A stretch of DNA of 64,000 nt from Dactylorhiza incarnata (taxonomy: Eukaryota; Streptophyta; Magnoliopsida; Asparagales; Orchidaceae): NCBI GenBank assembly GCA_033032865.1, contig JAWHQI010000065.1, forward strand, positions 2,232,001 through 2,296,000, in the 5' to 3' direction. The notes under the pieces are model-generated. The model was not told the origin of the DNA and did no database searches. It was given only the letters and a program-made list of their open reading frames with translations. Of the stretch, positions 52,827 through 64,000 are shown in pieces. Each line of letters begins with the position of its first letter. The first letter of the stretch is position 1. The position numbers were made by a program, and so were the translations under genes.

Positions 52827-54009
52827 CATCAAGGGTAAAGACTCCTGGCCTTCACGATGGCAGTACCCAAGAGTTCTCCCTCTACATTATCATTAAATTA
52901 ACGTGCAACGACATGATGTGCAAAGACTCCTGGCCATCTTGGCGGCATATACACATGAATTCTCCCTCACCTATGGAACACTATCCAATTTGCAGCATTG
53001 CGAGTAAAGGCTCCTGGCATATACAACGACATTACTCAGTAATTCTCCCTCACCATTACATTTCCAATTTAATTAGTTTATTGTACTGTTTGGGATTTAT
53101 CGCCTGTCGAAGTAGCACTGCCGCCCGACGCTATCTCCAAGAATCCAAGAACCCACATCTTAGTACTTCAATCAATTCCCTATTGTAGCATGCAAGCAGG
53201 AAAAAGATTCTCATTTTTTACAATGTCGGGAAGCACCTAACAAGAGTTATCTGTGAGCTATCGCCGGTGGCAGCATTACCACCCGGCGGTATCTCCCAGA
53301 AATTGTGAAACTTCAGTTTCCAGCCATCCCAAGGCCTCCCCACCCCATGTTCATGCATCCTAATGGAACTAAGGTATCACGTACGTCCCTAACAAACCTC
53401 CCCACAATGATTTCATATGAACATCACCAAAACAGGTTACACATCGTGGTTTTGGCTTCACTCACAAATCAAATAAAAAAGGGAAAACGCATAAGAAGAT
53501 TCAAAGAAAATAACAACTCATCCTATTGACCGGAAGGAAAGAGTTGTTACCCTTGGAGCGTGCTTTGGAGCCATGAATCTCTGTGAAAAATGGATGAAGA
53601 TGACCAAAACGATCCAAGGAAACTTTCTCCGGCAATGGCTCGTTGATCCTCGCGGTGAAGCTTCGACAATCCCTCTTCTTCCTGTTACGGTCAAACGACA
53701 CCCGTCTCCTTCTCTCGATCATGACCTAGCCGAAATGGGGGATAAAATGTGGTGAGTTTCGTTGGTCAGCCTATTTACCCTTAGTTGCACTTCTCGTGTC
53801 CGTCCGATCAGTTGTTAATAGATTTCAATGACCGTGATCGTGAGATTAAAATAGGTCGGCCCGCTTGTGAGCTATTGCGCGGCGGTAGGACTACCTTGCA
53901 GCGTTAACTCCGAGGCTACCTAGACCACTCAAAACAGTTCCTACCACCAACGGTAGCACTACCGCCCGGTTCACGGTAGCTCTTTGGTTTCACACTTTCA
54001 CTTGTGGAA

Positions 54010-55105
54010 ATTGGGGTATTACGACTCAAAACAAATCATACCTGGCACGAAGATCTCCGGATACTCTTCATGTATCGTTTGTTCTCTCTCTCAAGAGAAC
54101 TCATCTCATCTGCAATTGTTCCATTGTACCTTCACGAGCTTGACTTCCTAGGTCTCCAAATTCTCATTCACCGGTACTGCCATCGGCTCAATTGCCACAC
54201 TAGGCTCCACCAAAAGTCTTCCTCAAAACTGAGATGTGGAAGACATCATGTAATCCACTTAATTCCGCCGACAATGCCATACGATAAGTCGTTTCGCCTA
54301 TATGTTCCGTAATTTGGAATGGTGGACTCAACTTTTTCAATCGTCGAATCCTCGATACGCCCTTGAACGGCTTTATCTTCAAATAGACCATGTCGTCAAC
54401 TGAAAACTCCACACTCCTATGACATGCATTAAAATACTTAGCCTGACGATCCTGAGCAACTTTCATACGCTCCTGAATCGTCTTCACTATCCCGCAAGCA
54501 TCGGCCACCAATTCCTTACCCAAAAGTTTGATGTCACCCACCTCTGCCTAAGACATCGATGTCCGACACCTCCTCTCATAAAGAACTTCATAGGGTTCCA
54601 TCTTGGTACTCGCCTGAAAGCTATTGTTGTACACAAACTCTACCGTGAATAGATAGTCCTCCCACTTCTTCCCGAAGTCGAGTGCACACATTGTAAAGCA
54701 TATTCTCTATTGTATGATTCGTCCTCTTTGTTTGACTGTCAGTCTGCGGATGAAATGTCGTACTAAATTTGAGATTCGTTCTTAAACTCTTATGAACTAA
54801 TCTACAGTCCTTGGACATGAAACCTCCGTTTTTTTCACTGATAATACTCATTGGAATCCCATGCAATCAAACTATATTGCGCACATATAGTTCCACTAAC
54901 TTCCTCACATCAGCATTTTTCCGATTTAGGATGAAGTGGGCCACCTTGGTCAGGCGATCCACAATCACCCAAATCGCATCATTCACATGCTGGGATCGGG
55001 GCAAATCATGAACGAAGTCCATTGAGATATCGTCAAACTTCCATTCAAGAATTGGAAGAGGTTGTAGAAACCCGCCGGGCCTTTGGCATTCTGTATTCAC
55101 TATGC
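54010..55105 (-). pseudogene. Chromovirus integrase and decayed chromodomain
   Basis: Minus strand. Core: FDDISMDFVHDLP (Asp), DAIWVIVDRLTKVAHF, then IISEKNGGF where the second catalytic Asp is lost, then FHPQTDSQTKRTN where the Glu is Lys. C-terminal part: VDDMVYLKIKPFKG and LHDVFHISVLRK. The chromodomain remains as VKLVKVQWNN and EYPEIFVPG (54,060-54,170) with stops. The high-coordinate end is cut off near 55,105, beside a copia element. Confidence 0.85.
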
Positions 55106-55166
55106 ACACGCCTGTCACCTACTAACAAACAAAGCTACATCCATCTTTATACCATGCTATACTGAT

Positions 55167-55879
55167 ATGACACCATTTCAAGGGGAGATTATGCATACTA
55201 AGGATACTTGTACAATAGTTGTTGCTTATGAGAGTGTTCCTTCTACTGCAATTGTTGTTGTTACCTCTCCCATCAAGGTTTACAAGAAAAAGTCCAGGGT
55301 GATTAGAACCCTTCCTGCTCATGGATATGGACATTATCATAGCTTTCTAATTAAGGATGTTGATAAATACATTCCAGAAGCTAAAAGCTTTAAAATTGCC
55401 AGAAACCTATTGATCAGAACCACTCCCGAACTCTGTCTAGGAACAGGTACTCATCCTGTTCCTCTTGTTTTAGAACCTTCTCTCAAAATTCTCAGGAAAT
55501 CAGTAGTTCAAACAACAAAAGACAATCTGAAACTTCAAAAGGGCAAAACCATTATAGACTCTAATTATGAGAAATCATTAATTAAGAATATGATGCTTGA
55601 GTTTCATAGAAGAGGTTACAGTTTGTTAGATGCTTATAATAATGCTCCTGAAGATTGGAAGAGTCAGCTATCCATGCTGAAATTCGTCATTGAAGGATAG
55701 GCCTAGCAGAGAGCCAAGAACTTTCTCCAAATACTGTGAAAAGAATCATGAAAAGTTGCTCTCATATCTATGATTTCCTTGTGAAGAACACCGTTAAGGG
55801 TCCAAGCACTGAAAAATCTCTCCTCTTGTTGTACTTTTACTTTCTCTCTAATGTAAAGGTTCAGGATGACATATAATAT
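55167..55879 (+). pseudogene. Unknown ORF between pol and LTR of the SIRE-like element
   Basis: An open frame runs from about 55,167 to 55,700 and then, after one frameshift near 55,698, continues to about 55,879. Visible features: KVYKKKSRVIRTLPAHGYGH, a basic segment, RRGYSLLDAYNNAPEDWKSQ, and a helical end. I see no signal peptide or clear membrane helix and do not recognise a domain. Position and size match the so-called env-like or additional ORF of SIRE-type copia elements. Function unknown. Confidence 0.5.
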
Positions 55880-56030
55880 AAAGAAATGAATTTGAGGTTG
55901 GTATAGAATTTTGTATGTCTTTCTTTATGTTTATTCATGTATGTGCCTATCCAGAACCAAATGTTTCTTCTTTCTGAAAAATCACTTAAAAGTTTTCATG
56001 TAAAATCTGCTATATTAAATAGGGGGAAAT

Positions 56031-57387
56031 TGTTGGAAAAAACCCTTATGATTTGATATACCCGATTAAATAATGTTATTTAAGAATTACCTATAATATA
56101 TATAGAAAGGCAATATGTTGTATTAGTATATGTTGAAATCAGATACAGTCTGCCAAGGGTTCAGAATGCACTCAAAAAGAAGAATCAACCAAGCTATACT
56201 TTTGTGCGTAGAGAAGTATTCAATATTTTTCTAGAATTTGATTTCATGTGTCAAGAACTATTCAACACACGATGGAAGATACGTTCCTACCTTATGTCAA
56301 AATCTGCTCTCAAAAGAAAGTCTGCTCAGAGCGCAAAAACTCTGCATACGTCGAAATCTCTCTTCACTACATTTTGACGTACGTCAGCAAGTATTCAATG
56401 CAAATATAACAGAATGCCAAAATATTTTTAGACGACTGTGATCAATTTCAGAGCATATCAAGCTCATGATTGAGATCAAATTCAAGCCGCTACTGATTCA
56501 TTTTTAGGTGTTTATGCTGATTGAAACCTGAAAGGAAGACGTATATTCTACAGCAGTCATATATATATCAGAAGATTTCGAATAGAAGTTAGTCTTGCAC
56601 TCATTCTGAATCGGCTCTTTTTCTCTCCAAGATTCAGAATTCTCCTTCCTTCTCCAAGAAGAAGTTCTCTCCAAGAACCCTAGCCGACAAGATCTCTTCT
56701 CTCAGATCTAAGGCTCTTCTCCTCTAAGGGGTTCTTCATCTTCTTCCTCAGGATTCCTCTCAAGACATGATTCATCTCTCTCTATTGAATCCAATATTTT
56801 TTGCCTAGGGGAATAGCCGTCTGATTGTTGTTGCTTTTCAAACAAGAATCCACACAGTGCTTTAAAAAATCTGATCCTTCAGAGCTTTGTTGAAGAAGGA
56901 TCATATTGTGGAAAAGTTGCTTCTACACTTTTTCTGATAAAGAGTTTTAAGAATCTCTCTCACAAAGATTCAGATTGTTTCTAAGAGTCTCTTTGTCAAA
57001 AGACTCAGATTGGTCATGTGAATCCTCTTATCAAAGGATTCAGATTGTTTTTGATCATCTTATCAAAAGATTCATTGTAGTGGTTTTGTGAATCTTCTTA
57101 TCAAAAGATTCAAAAATATGGTTCTCAGAGTCTCCTTATCAAAAGACTCAGCAATGTCTATTGGATATCCTACCAAGGGGTAGAAGAGGGGTCGTACCCA
57201 ATATTTAGGAAATTCTATAAAAATTCTGTGTTTTCTGGTTGCATAGCTTTCTACTGTTTTCTTTATTAAATTATGTGTTAATTCTTCTTCTACTTATATT
57301 AAGAATAACTGTGACATGAACTGGGAATCATTGTGGTTACAAATCTTTATTACTCTATTCATCCTCCCTCTAAAGTAATTCTCAACA
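56031..57387 (+). repeat. LTR of the SIRE-like copia element
   Basis: 1357 bp, TG...CA. From 56,940 to 57,150 it holds about five diverged copies of a 45-55-bp unit with CTTATCAAAAGATTCAGATTG as core. A TATATATATCAG block at about 56,560 may be the promoter. Confidence 0.75.
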
Positions 57388-58304
57388 CTTACCCTCTTTC
57401 AAATTCCTTGTCCCATGTGTGAGATCTTGGTAGCTCTCTCCTTTAATGAGTAAGTTTTGCTTAGGCAGCCGCGATTAAGGCTCCGTTGTATCTTCCACCA
57501 CCGTCATCTCCACCTTCGATCCTCCTCCATCCACCGGTCCGAGTAGGCACATAGAAGATTCATCTCAAAGGTCACTGTCGGCGGTAGTGGCTATCACCCA
57601 GTGTTAGCCGCTATCGCCCGATATTAGCGCAAACCTCTATATGGAAATCCCGCGGTGCAGAAGAACAAGAAGCACTGGCAATTCAAATTTACTACCGCCC
57701 TATGGTAGCCACTTTTGCCCAGCGATAGCTCTAACCTTCATATGGAAAGCTTCACCGTCTTGGGGATAAAAAAATAGCGAGGGGCATTCAATATTTGACG
57801 TCATCGCCCGACATTATCTGCTACCGCCGACGATAGCTCCCATAGAAATATAAACTCATTTTATTCTCTCGGGATTCAGAATTCATCACAAGATTTTGGA
57901 GAGAGGAGGCCGCCCTATCCGTCCAAGAAGACTCCAACACTCCAAGAGGAGGCCGCCCTAGCATTTCAAGAAGACTCCCATCCTTCAATTCCAAGAGATT
58001 CCAAGGAAGATCAAAGATTACAACTTTCAATCCAGAGAAGAGCTCTCATAGAATGACTACGATTTCATGCGATCCTTCTTCATCTTCCTTCGACATTTGA
58101 TTTTAGGGAATTCTCTACTACAATAATTTATTTCTCTCTTCTATCTTCTTTTGTTATTTTGATCTTATATTAAAAATCTTTGTATTTGTGGAAAATCGCC
58201 TATTTTATGACGGCTAGATGTGCGTAGGTCTAGGGTGTGGAATTTGTCTTGCGCGTGACGACTAGGTCTAGGATAGATGTAGGGAGTTCTCTGGCAAGAG
58301 AAGT
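57388..58304. repeat. LTR-like stretch with CTACCGCC/GGTAG words
   Basis: No gene. Between 57,565 and 57,840 the words GGCGGTAG, CTATCGCCCG, CTACCGCC and GATAGCTC recur in both orientations, like those at 53,100-53,980. A leader-like CCAAGAAGACTCC repeat (57,925-57,985) follows. Probably LTR material; no boundary was found. Confidence 0.35.
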
Positions 58305-58625
58305 TTTGTAACGCCCCGGCCTACTGTGGGTGTGCTATAGGTCTGCAGACCAGTGACCCCAACCCATCTCCACGGATCTGATCGGCCGCAACCGCTAATT
58401 CCAGTGGCGGGTTGTGATGAGGACCAGTTTAGAGCTCCCTTATCCAGGAGGTCTGGGGTTCAAGCCCATAGAGTTCCCTTATCTAGGAGGTCTGGGGTTC
58501 AAGCCCAGACCTCAACAACCCGCCACTGGAATTAGCGGTTGCGGTCGATCAGATCCGTGGAGATGGGTTGGGGTCACTGGTCTGCAGACCTGTGGCGCAC
58601 CCACAGTAGACCGGGGCATTACAAG
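58305..58625. mobile_element. Hairpin (foldback) element with duplicated tRNA-like box
   Basis: Two nearly perfect inverted arms of ~111 bp (58,305-58,415 and 58,515-58,625), starting TTGTAACGCCCCGG and containing ACTGGTCTGCAGACC, flank a 99-bp loop. The loop holds a 39-bp tandem duplication, each copy with GGTTCAAGCCC (58,457-58,467 and 58,496-58,506), close to the RNA polymerase III B box. No A box or clear target duplication was found. The element codes for nothing. Confidence 0.88.
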
Positions 58626-59779
58626 TTTGAGGTCAATCCAGGGGTGGGTTGGCTACGGTCAACCGGTTTAAAGGTGTGAGTCGATGTAGAAAACCCAAGA
58701 TTTTTATTCTTATTGCTTTTCGATCTTTGCATCAAAAGATAAAATTTATTATGTATCAAAATTTTAATTTCAATGACAGTTTTCTTTTTGCTGATTTCAA
58801 TATTTTAAATATTTATTTCCGTCGTTTTAAAATCTTTTATCATTTAAATTTTTTATTTGTAAAACGAAAAACTAAGCTTTTTGTAATAATCCTCATCTCC
58901 TCCCTAAGGATGCCTCGCTATTCAACATTGAGCACCTTAGTTATAAATCCTGCAGCTTGATGAATCACCTCACATAAGTGAATACACCTTTATGCACACG
59001 GAGAACTAGCAAAAGGTTTAAAAAATATGCTGAACTAGTCTCTCCCAAGTGCTACTTTGCCCCCTGATAAGCTCGTAAGACATTGTCAAGTGTGATCATC
59101 TTGGTATGTGTACTCTCAAGTCAAACTCTTAAATCTCAACTTTTGTCATTGTATCATGTGATTAAAATTAACCTTTATTGTATATTTATAAATCTTCTCA
59201 TCATATAATGTTATCTTAGTTATTATCTTTATTGAACCAATATAGTATAAAAATTCTATTTCTATTTCCATTTCGTATTGTATTTTCTTACAACTTTTTT
59301 TAATTCAGTTATTGTATGTCTCCTTATCCTTACAACTTTTTTTAATTCAGTTATTGGTATGTCTCCTTATCCTTAAACTCAGTTCTTTACTTTACTTTTG
59401 TGTTGACATATTACTGTACATGGTGTAATGGATGTCTCCATTAATCTACTTTAGTTGGCGATGCTCCTTTTTACATTTGATACCAGTTTGCTTATAACAG
59501 AAGCTAGAGAACTGATGAAAGATTTTTTTTCGTGTACTTTTAGTTCCTTATGATTGCTTGTTTATGCAAAATGCTATGTTTGAGGGAAAGGTAGGAAATA
59601 AGGATAGCTTGAACATATGGGGAGTCTTGACTAGTTTCTATCTTGTTTCTATGTTCATTTCCTTTATCATGTGATTGTCCTATTCTGCACCTGATCATTA
59701 TTGTTTCTAATCTCCGCCAGTTTAACTAATAAGAAACCATGGTCATTTAGAATAGTCTTTTTTATTGAAGTTTGTTTTT
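58626..59779. other. AT-rich stretch, no gene
   Basis: No recognisable domain. It contains a small tandem duplication (next entry) and ends at a polypurine-like AAAAGAAGGAGATC that precedes a copia LTR. Confidence 0.5.
59287..59371. repeat. 42-bp tandem duplication
   Basis: CTTACAACTTTTTTTAATTC plus 22 more bases occurs twice in a row; the second copy has one extra G. Confidence 0.92.
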
Positions 59780-60960
59780 ATCAAAAGAAGGAGATCTTGG
59801 ATGCTCACGCCTTGATGTCCCTAGTTTGATGAACATCAAACTATTTATTTGTGCAGGTATCAGAAAGAACACAAAAGAGCTCAAGAAAGCACTTTCAGGT
59901 CTCTCAGAACTACAATTAAGTGTATCGACAAACCGATTGACTCTCTGTTGTGATTGGTCCTTCCTGTTATATCAACATGATAAAATGTATTGTCATGGAG
60001 ATATGTTTCAGGTCTATCAGAACTGCCTACTCAAGAGTATTGACATGATGATACATTGTATCTTTGTGGAGATTATGCTTGAGCTCATATACTGAGGGTA
60101 TCAGCATGTCGTTACAATGTGTATTAGCATGCCGATTTGGCAAATCTGCTTGGAACAAGCATCATTGAGAGTATCAGCTCAATAATACCATTTACATCGC
60201 CATAATGATAGAATGTTTCAGTTATCAATATGGTGATAGACGTGTCATGGCAATAGGTCTTAGACTAGCTAGTGCAAATCGAGCCTATCGACATGGTGAT
60301 ACAATGCTTCGTCATGGAGATAAGTGCGTAGATCGCTCCAGTTTATCAATTGACCCGTGATCTTTAGGGAAATGTGTTGAGCCACAACCCTAATTTCCTC
60401 CGGCTGTTTTTCATGACCTCCTTGGAGACCTCAACACAATTTGGAGAGAAGAGAGCCCAGGCCATCAAGGCTACTCAAAAGCTTCTCCTCTATTTCTCCC
60501 CAACCCTAGAAGATTTCAAGCTTCATCCTCCACCATTCAGAGCAAAAGAGATTGGAAACTCCTTCCATGATCCACAAAGCCTACACCAAGGAAAGATAAG
60601 GACACGAACTCCGCCACCAAGCCTTCAGCGAAAATTGGATTCCTCAATCAAACACTTGTCATAAGATGAAACAACCTCTTGGAGAGTTTTCTTGTATCAC
60701 TTTTCTATCTCTTCTGTTTTTCTTTTTACCCTTGTGCTTGAAAATCTTCCGGGTTTTGGGCATTTAGTTGAGGTAGACTAGGGAAGGAAATAGCCTTGTC
60801 TGTAGCTTCTAGTTTGTGGGACTAGGGGAAGACATCGTACCCTTAGTGGGAAGTCAAGATTTTAGTTGACCTTGTAGAAAATCGCCTCAGATGTGGCCCC
60901 TAGATTGGGGTGACCTAGGGAAAAATATTTGTACGCATTTGCATTTCCACTGCATTTAGT
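59780..60960 (+). repeat. SIRE-like copia LTR (approximate)
   Basis: A polypurine-like AAAAGAAGGAGATC (about 59,781-59,794) is followed by TTGGATGCTCACGCCTTGAT, the usual SIRE LTR start wording slightly mutated, and GTTTGATGAACATCAAAC. From 59,860 to 60,340 several degenerate copies of a (T/G)ATCGACATG(G/A)TGATAC...CATGGAGAT unit occur. The right end near 60,960 is a guess. Confidence 0.5.
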
Positions 60961-61189
60961 GGTAAATTGAGCAGCCAAATTTCTTTAACCCAGATTATTG
61001 GAGCATTCATTATATTTTATTCAAGCTACTATCTATTACTTTATTACTGCAGTTTGAGTATTTTACATGTTATTATCCGCTGCTTTATTTTATCTCTTAG
61101 TGATTTAGTGGAAAAGTTTATAGTTTTGTGTAGCTTGTGTGCATTAATGGGCAATCCTAAAATACCAGATTTTACACACCGCTTTTCAT
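60961..61189. other. AT-rich spacer
   Basis: Nothing recognisable. Confidence 0.4.
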
Positions 61190-61640
61190 TTTGTTCGCGC
61201 CATATGAGGATATTTCGGTGGACTTTGTATTGGGATTTCTGAGTAATAAAGGAGTTATACCTTCTTGGTGATAGCTGCCAGGTTTTCAAAGTTGGTGCAT
61301 GTCATCTTGTTCAGAAGACTTGGCACATTTTTTTGAGAGTTGTTGCATTACATAAAGTTCCTAATTTGATCAGATCGGTTCGTGCTACTAAATTTTGAGT
61401 CATTTATGGAGGGCATGATGGTACTACATTTTCCGATTGAGCTACAATTCAACATTACTTTCCAATTACCAATTGACCATCAGAAAGTTGTTACCAATCG
61501 AATGCTCAGACTAACAATTCGTTGTTTGATGACTGGTGATCATCCTAAACAATGGAATTTGGTACTTTCTCCTCCTGAATTCGTGCCCAATAGTGTCACA
61601 AAATGTTCATTGGGAAGATGCCTTTGAAAGTTGCGTATCA
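61190..61640 (+). pseudogene. Reina-like chromovirus integrase remnant
   Basis: The plus strand reads DISVDFVLGF (first Asp block) at about 61,205. After frame changes come KVGACHLVQKTWH and VVALHKVPNLI, then in the frame 61,382-61,627 LQFNITFQLPIDHQKVVTNR and LMTGDHPKQWNLVLSPPEF. The last block is nearly diagnostic of Reina-type integrases (usual wording GDHPKQWDLVLPQAEF). It is heavily decayed. Confidence 0.75.
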
Positions 61641-61778
61641 ATGTTTCCGCAACATACGCTAGAATTGACTTAGTAGAAATGGGAATGAATGTTATTTTTA
61701 TTATTTGCAAGTCGGTTACATTGCTCCCCTATATATACACACAAGAGTGGAACCAAATACATGATTGGAGATGCGGAA

Positions 61779-62260
61779 TGTTGGGAAAAACATAATCTGG
61801 ATTTATCTTACAAATTATGTAAAAGTGATTTCATCATCTAGGATTCATTACCCATGTTGTATAGTGACGGTAATATGGTCATTAGATGTTCTAGGATGTC
61901 ACACTCATATTAGGGTGTCAAAGACCAGTCCAAAAGAGGGCAAAATTCAGTTAAGTTAATTCTGCGTCGAATAGAAGTCGACGCAGCTTCGACTTCAAGT
62001 CAAAGTAACTTTGAATAGAAGTAAGAATAACTCAGACTGGTAGTCGATATATTAATTGAAGTCGACGCAATGCCGAAAGGTATTCGACGCAAAAAGCAGA
62101 GTCAGTCAAAGCAACATTTAAAGTCGACAGAACTTCGAATTATATTTGACTCAGAAGTCAGAGCTCAAAGACTAGGTCTTCATCTCGACGGATACGTCGA
62201 TAAGGACTCGACGCAACGTCAATATCAGAGTTCATTTCGATATCAGAGTGGAAGTAGTGA
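61779..62260 (+). repeat. Truncated copia LTR
   Basis: Starts TGTTGGGAAAAACATAAT after a purine-rich GGAGATGCGGAA, similar in style to the LTR at 56,031. It contains at least seven CGACGCAA/GAAGTCGAC-type words (61,965-62,215). It stops where minus-strand copia sequence begins. Confidence 0.5.
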
Positions 62261-62280
62261 GATGAGGAATTATATCACAT

Positions 62281-63560
62281 GTGGATTCTGAGGTTGAGGT
62301 GGATGGAGTAGGTGTCTCTGGAGTCAGAGTAGGAGTCAAGAGACTTGGCATAAGTGGCACTGTAGGTACTATAGCCTCACTTTGCTGCCTTCTTGTTGTT
62401 TACACTCTCAGCTCCCCCTGAACTCGAGGTCCACCATCCACTGATTCATTCTACTTATGTACCGGCGTCATAGCTGACTCCACGCCCTTTTGCACACGAT
62501 GACAAGAGATACTCACTATCCGCCTCTCACCACCACTGTTATCCTCCCCCCTCTCACCTCATATTGTCTGTAACGAGTGAGTCCCCAAGTGGCGAGTCAA
62601 TCGGAGAGGAATAATATGGCTCAAGCTCTCTAAATGTGACATCCATACCGACGAATAATTTTCTCTCCACCGGACTCCAACACATACCCTTTTTGGGTAA
62701 GCCGAATACCTAACAAACACACACTTCAACGCCCTTAGATCCAATTTTCCCAAATTTGGTTTATTGTCCTGCACAAAGCACACGCAACCAAAGGTCTTAA
62801 GGGATAGAATATCTTCATTCTTCCCTTGCAGCATCTTAATCGGAAACATCCAATCCAATACTCGTGAGGGTGTCCGATTGATCAAATAGGTTGCTGTTAG
62901 AACAGCTTGCCCCCATAAGTACTTTGACACCTTCATTGATATCATCGTACTTCGAGACACTTTCAAAAGATGTATGTTCTTTCGTTCAGCTACTCCATTC
63001 TGCTCTGGTGTGTAGGGGAAACTGGTTTGATATTGAATTTTCTGTGACGACAAGTACTCTTCAAACGCCTTGTTAATGTACCATGTCCCATTATCAGACC
63101 TCAACATCATTACAACTGCACCGTATTGAGTTTGAACGCGTTTGTGAAATTCTTTGAAGCAGTCAAACACATCACTTTTGTTTTTCATTAAATAAAGTCA
63201 GGTAACACGAGAGAAACGGTCAATAAAAGACACAAAATACCAAAATTTATTCACAGTAGGTGGGAGACATGGTCCCCAAACATCAAAATGTACTAGATTA
63301 AATGGATAAGAACTCCTACTACCATAACTGGAATAACAGTTTCTGGTATATTTTCCTAACTCGCATGCATCACATACAAGTTTTTCGTAATTAGATTTCT
63401 TAATCAAAAGAGGATACATCTGACTCAAATAGTAAAAGAAGGGTGTCCCAGATGCTGATGATGAAGTTGTAGCAAGTCCTCCACGCTCCTCCCATCTCTT
63501 GTAGTACCATTTATAATGGTTGAAAGAGCCGAGTCTATACTTTGCTTGTTCAGGTACCAC
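62281..63560 (-). pseudogene. Ty1/copia integrase (copia element C)
   Basis: Minus strand. A GAG-preintegrase zinc region with LVCDACELGKYTR (63,380-63,320), then FNLVHFDVWGPC (first Asp), LRSDNGTWYINKAF (second Asp), TPEQNGVAERKN (Glu), YLINRTPSRVL and LKTFGCVCFV. It is split by a frameshift near 63,195. After 62,560 comes the variable linker before RT, with stops. RT is not present, so the element is cut at about 62,270. Confidence 0.88.
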
Positions 63561-64000
63561 AAGCCACTATACCATGTGTCTGTCCCAAGTCTCCTGTTGA
63601 TCTCCTTCTCCTGGAAGATCACCTTCGGGATATCAAACAAAACAACACATTTTAGTTGGGATATAATGACACTAATGGATAAGAGATTCATAGGAAAGGA
63701 AGCAACATGCAAAACATTGGACAAAGTCAACTTGTTGGTATATTACACAGTACCCTTATCAACCACTGGCTGAGCTGTGTCATTGACAATCTGAATGCGC
63801 TCAGGGACTGTTAGGGGAGTATACGAACGGAATTCCCTAGCATCCCCAGTGGCATGTCGAGAAGCACCTGAATCGACTATCTAATCTGGTGATCCAGTGG
63901 TAAGTATAGATGCGAGGATAAGTGTATCATAAGTACCTGCGGTTGAGTGAGCAAAAGTGGCAATGTTACCCCTTGATGAAGCTAGAGTGAGTGCGTCATC
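63425..64000 (-). pseudogene. Ty1/copia protease region (copia element C), running off the window
   Basis: Minus strand, from the right edge: the frame includes IVDSGASRHATGD (about 63,850-63,890), the copia retropepsin active site. A TAG codon precedes it where the family has Trp. Then SNVLHVASFPMNLLS and LLQLHHQHLGHPSF lead into the integrase zinc region. Gag would lie beyond position 64,000. Confidence 0.85.

Larger units (their letters stand above)
51101..54009 (-). repeat. Probable 3' LTR region of a chromovirus, interrupted
   Basis: Lies downstream (minus sense) of a chromoviral integrase-chromodomain. A candidate LTR start, TGTGAAACCAAAGAGC, is at about 53,993 on the minus strand. It carries AAAGACTCCTGGCCTTC/GAATTCTCCCTC repeats (52,840-53,070) and ACCGCC(C/G)GG words. 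The far boundary is unknown, and more than one element may be involved. Confidence 0.4.
55125..57387 (+). mobile_element. 3' end of a SIRE-like Ty1/copia element
   Basis: In order: an unknown ORF, a polypurine tract (AATAGGGGGAAAT, 56,018-56,030) and a complete LTR (56,031-57,387, TGTTGGAAAA...CTCAACA). An extra ORF downstream of pol and a GGGGGAAATTGTTGG junction fit the SIRE/Maximus group. The pol genes are absent; the left edge abuts the chromovirus integrase. Confidence 0.7.

Noticed and set aside
58445..58510. tRNA gene suggested by GGTTCAAGCCC boxes
   Set aside because: Only the B-box and T-arm-like part is present; no A box, acceptor stem or anticodon arm can be folded.
61044..61289. 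Minus-strand 81-codon frame
   Set aside because: Opposite strand of an integrase remnant and AT-rich spacer; no domain.

Overview
The window is nuclear DNA from a flowering plant, and almost all of it is transposable elements. Evidence for a plant: Ty3/gypsy and Ty1/copia retrotransposons with initiator-Met primer sites, an archaeal-type RNase H (Tat lineage), RTE LINEs, hAT and PIF/Harbinger DNA transposons, and plant-style GT-AG introns. SIRE-type copia pieces hint at a eudicot, weakly. I found no host gene I would defend, no rRNA, no convincing tRNA gene, no CRISPR and nothing bacterial.

Layout. 1-4.1 kb: decayed gypsy, RTE LINE and hAT pieces. 4.1-10.5 kb: one minus-strand copia element cut apart by a 2.5-kb solo LTR (target duplication CCGAC) and a 2.7-kb LTR fragment. 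10,546-22,209: complete minus-strand Tekay-type chromovirus (target duplication CCTGA, PBS, PPT, chromodomain). It carries a 1.9-kb gag-only LTR element (TR-GAG type, duplication TTGAC) in its 3' end and a 126-bp internally deleted RTE in one LTR. 22.2-22.7 kb: more copia debris.

22,674-39,798: a small non-coding LTR element split by a 12.8-kb Tat-lineage gypsy (23,446-36,289, duplication TGCGG) and by a 2.97-kb hAT (36,791-39,761, 8-bp duplication). The Tat element is the most interesting locus. Besides gag-pol on the plus strand it carries two antisense genes, each with introns and its own TATA box, and its non-pol DNA is saturated with a GAGACCGC-type motif.

40,914-44,295: Athila-like gypsy derivative with all coding sequence deleted (duplication GTACT). 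45,273-49,320: PIF/Harbinger element (duplication TTA) with both expected genes, a DDE transposase and a Myb/SANT-like partner. The transposase shows one frameshift, in an A run. 50.3-55.1 kb: LTR-like DNA and a chromovirus integrase, holding an inverted-repeat element. 55.1-64 kb: SIRE-like copia pieces, a 320-bp near-perfect hairpin element with tRNA-like boxes, a Reina-like integrase remnant, and a copia gag/protease/integrase region running off the right edge.

The elements share no pathway; the order in which they landed inside one another is the story. Coordinates, motifs and target duplications were read by eye. Family names rest on motif recognition, not on searches.
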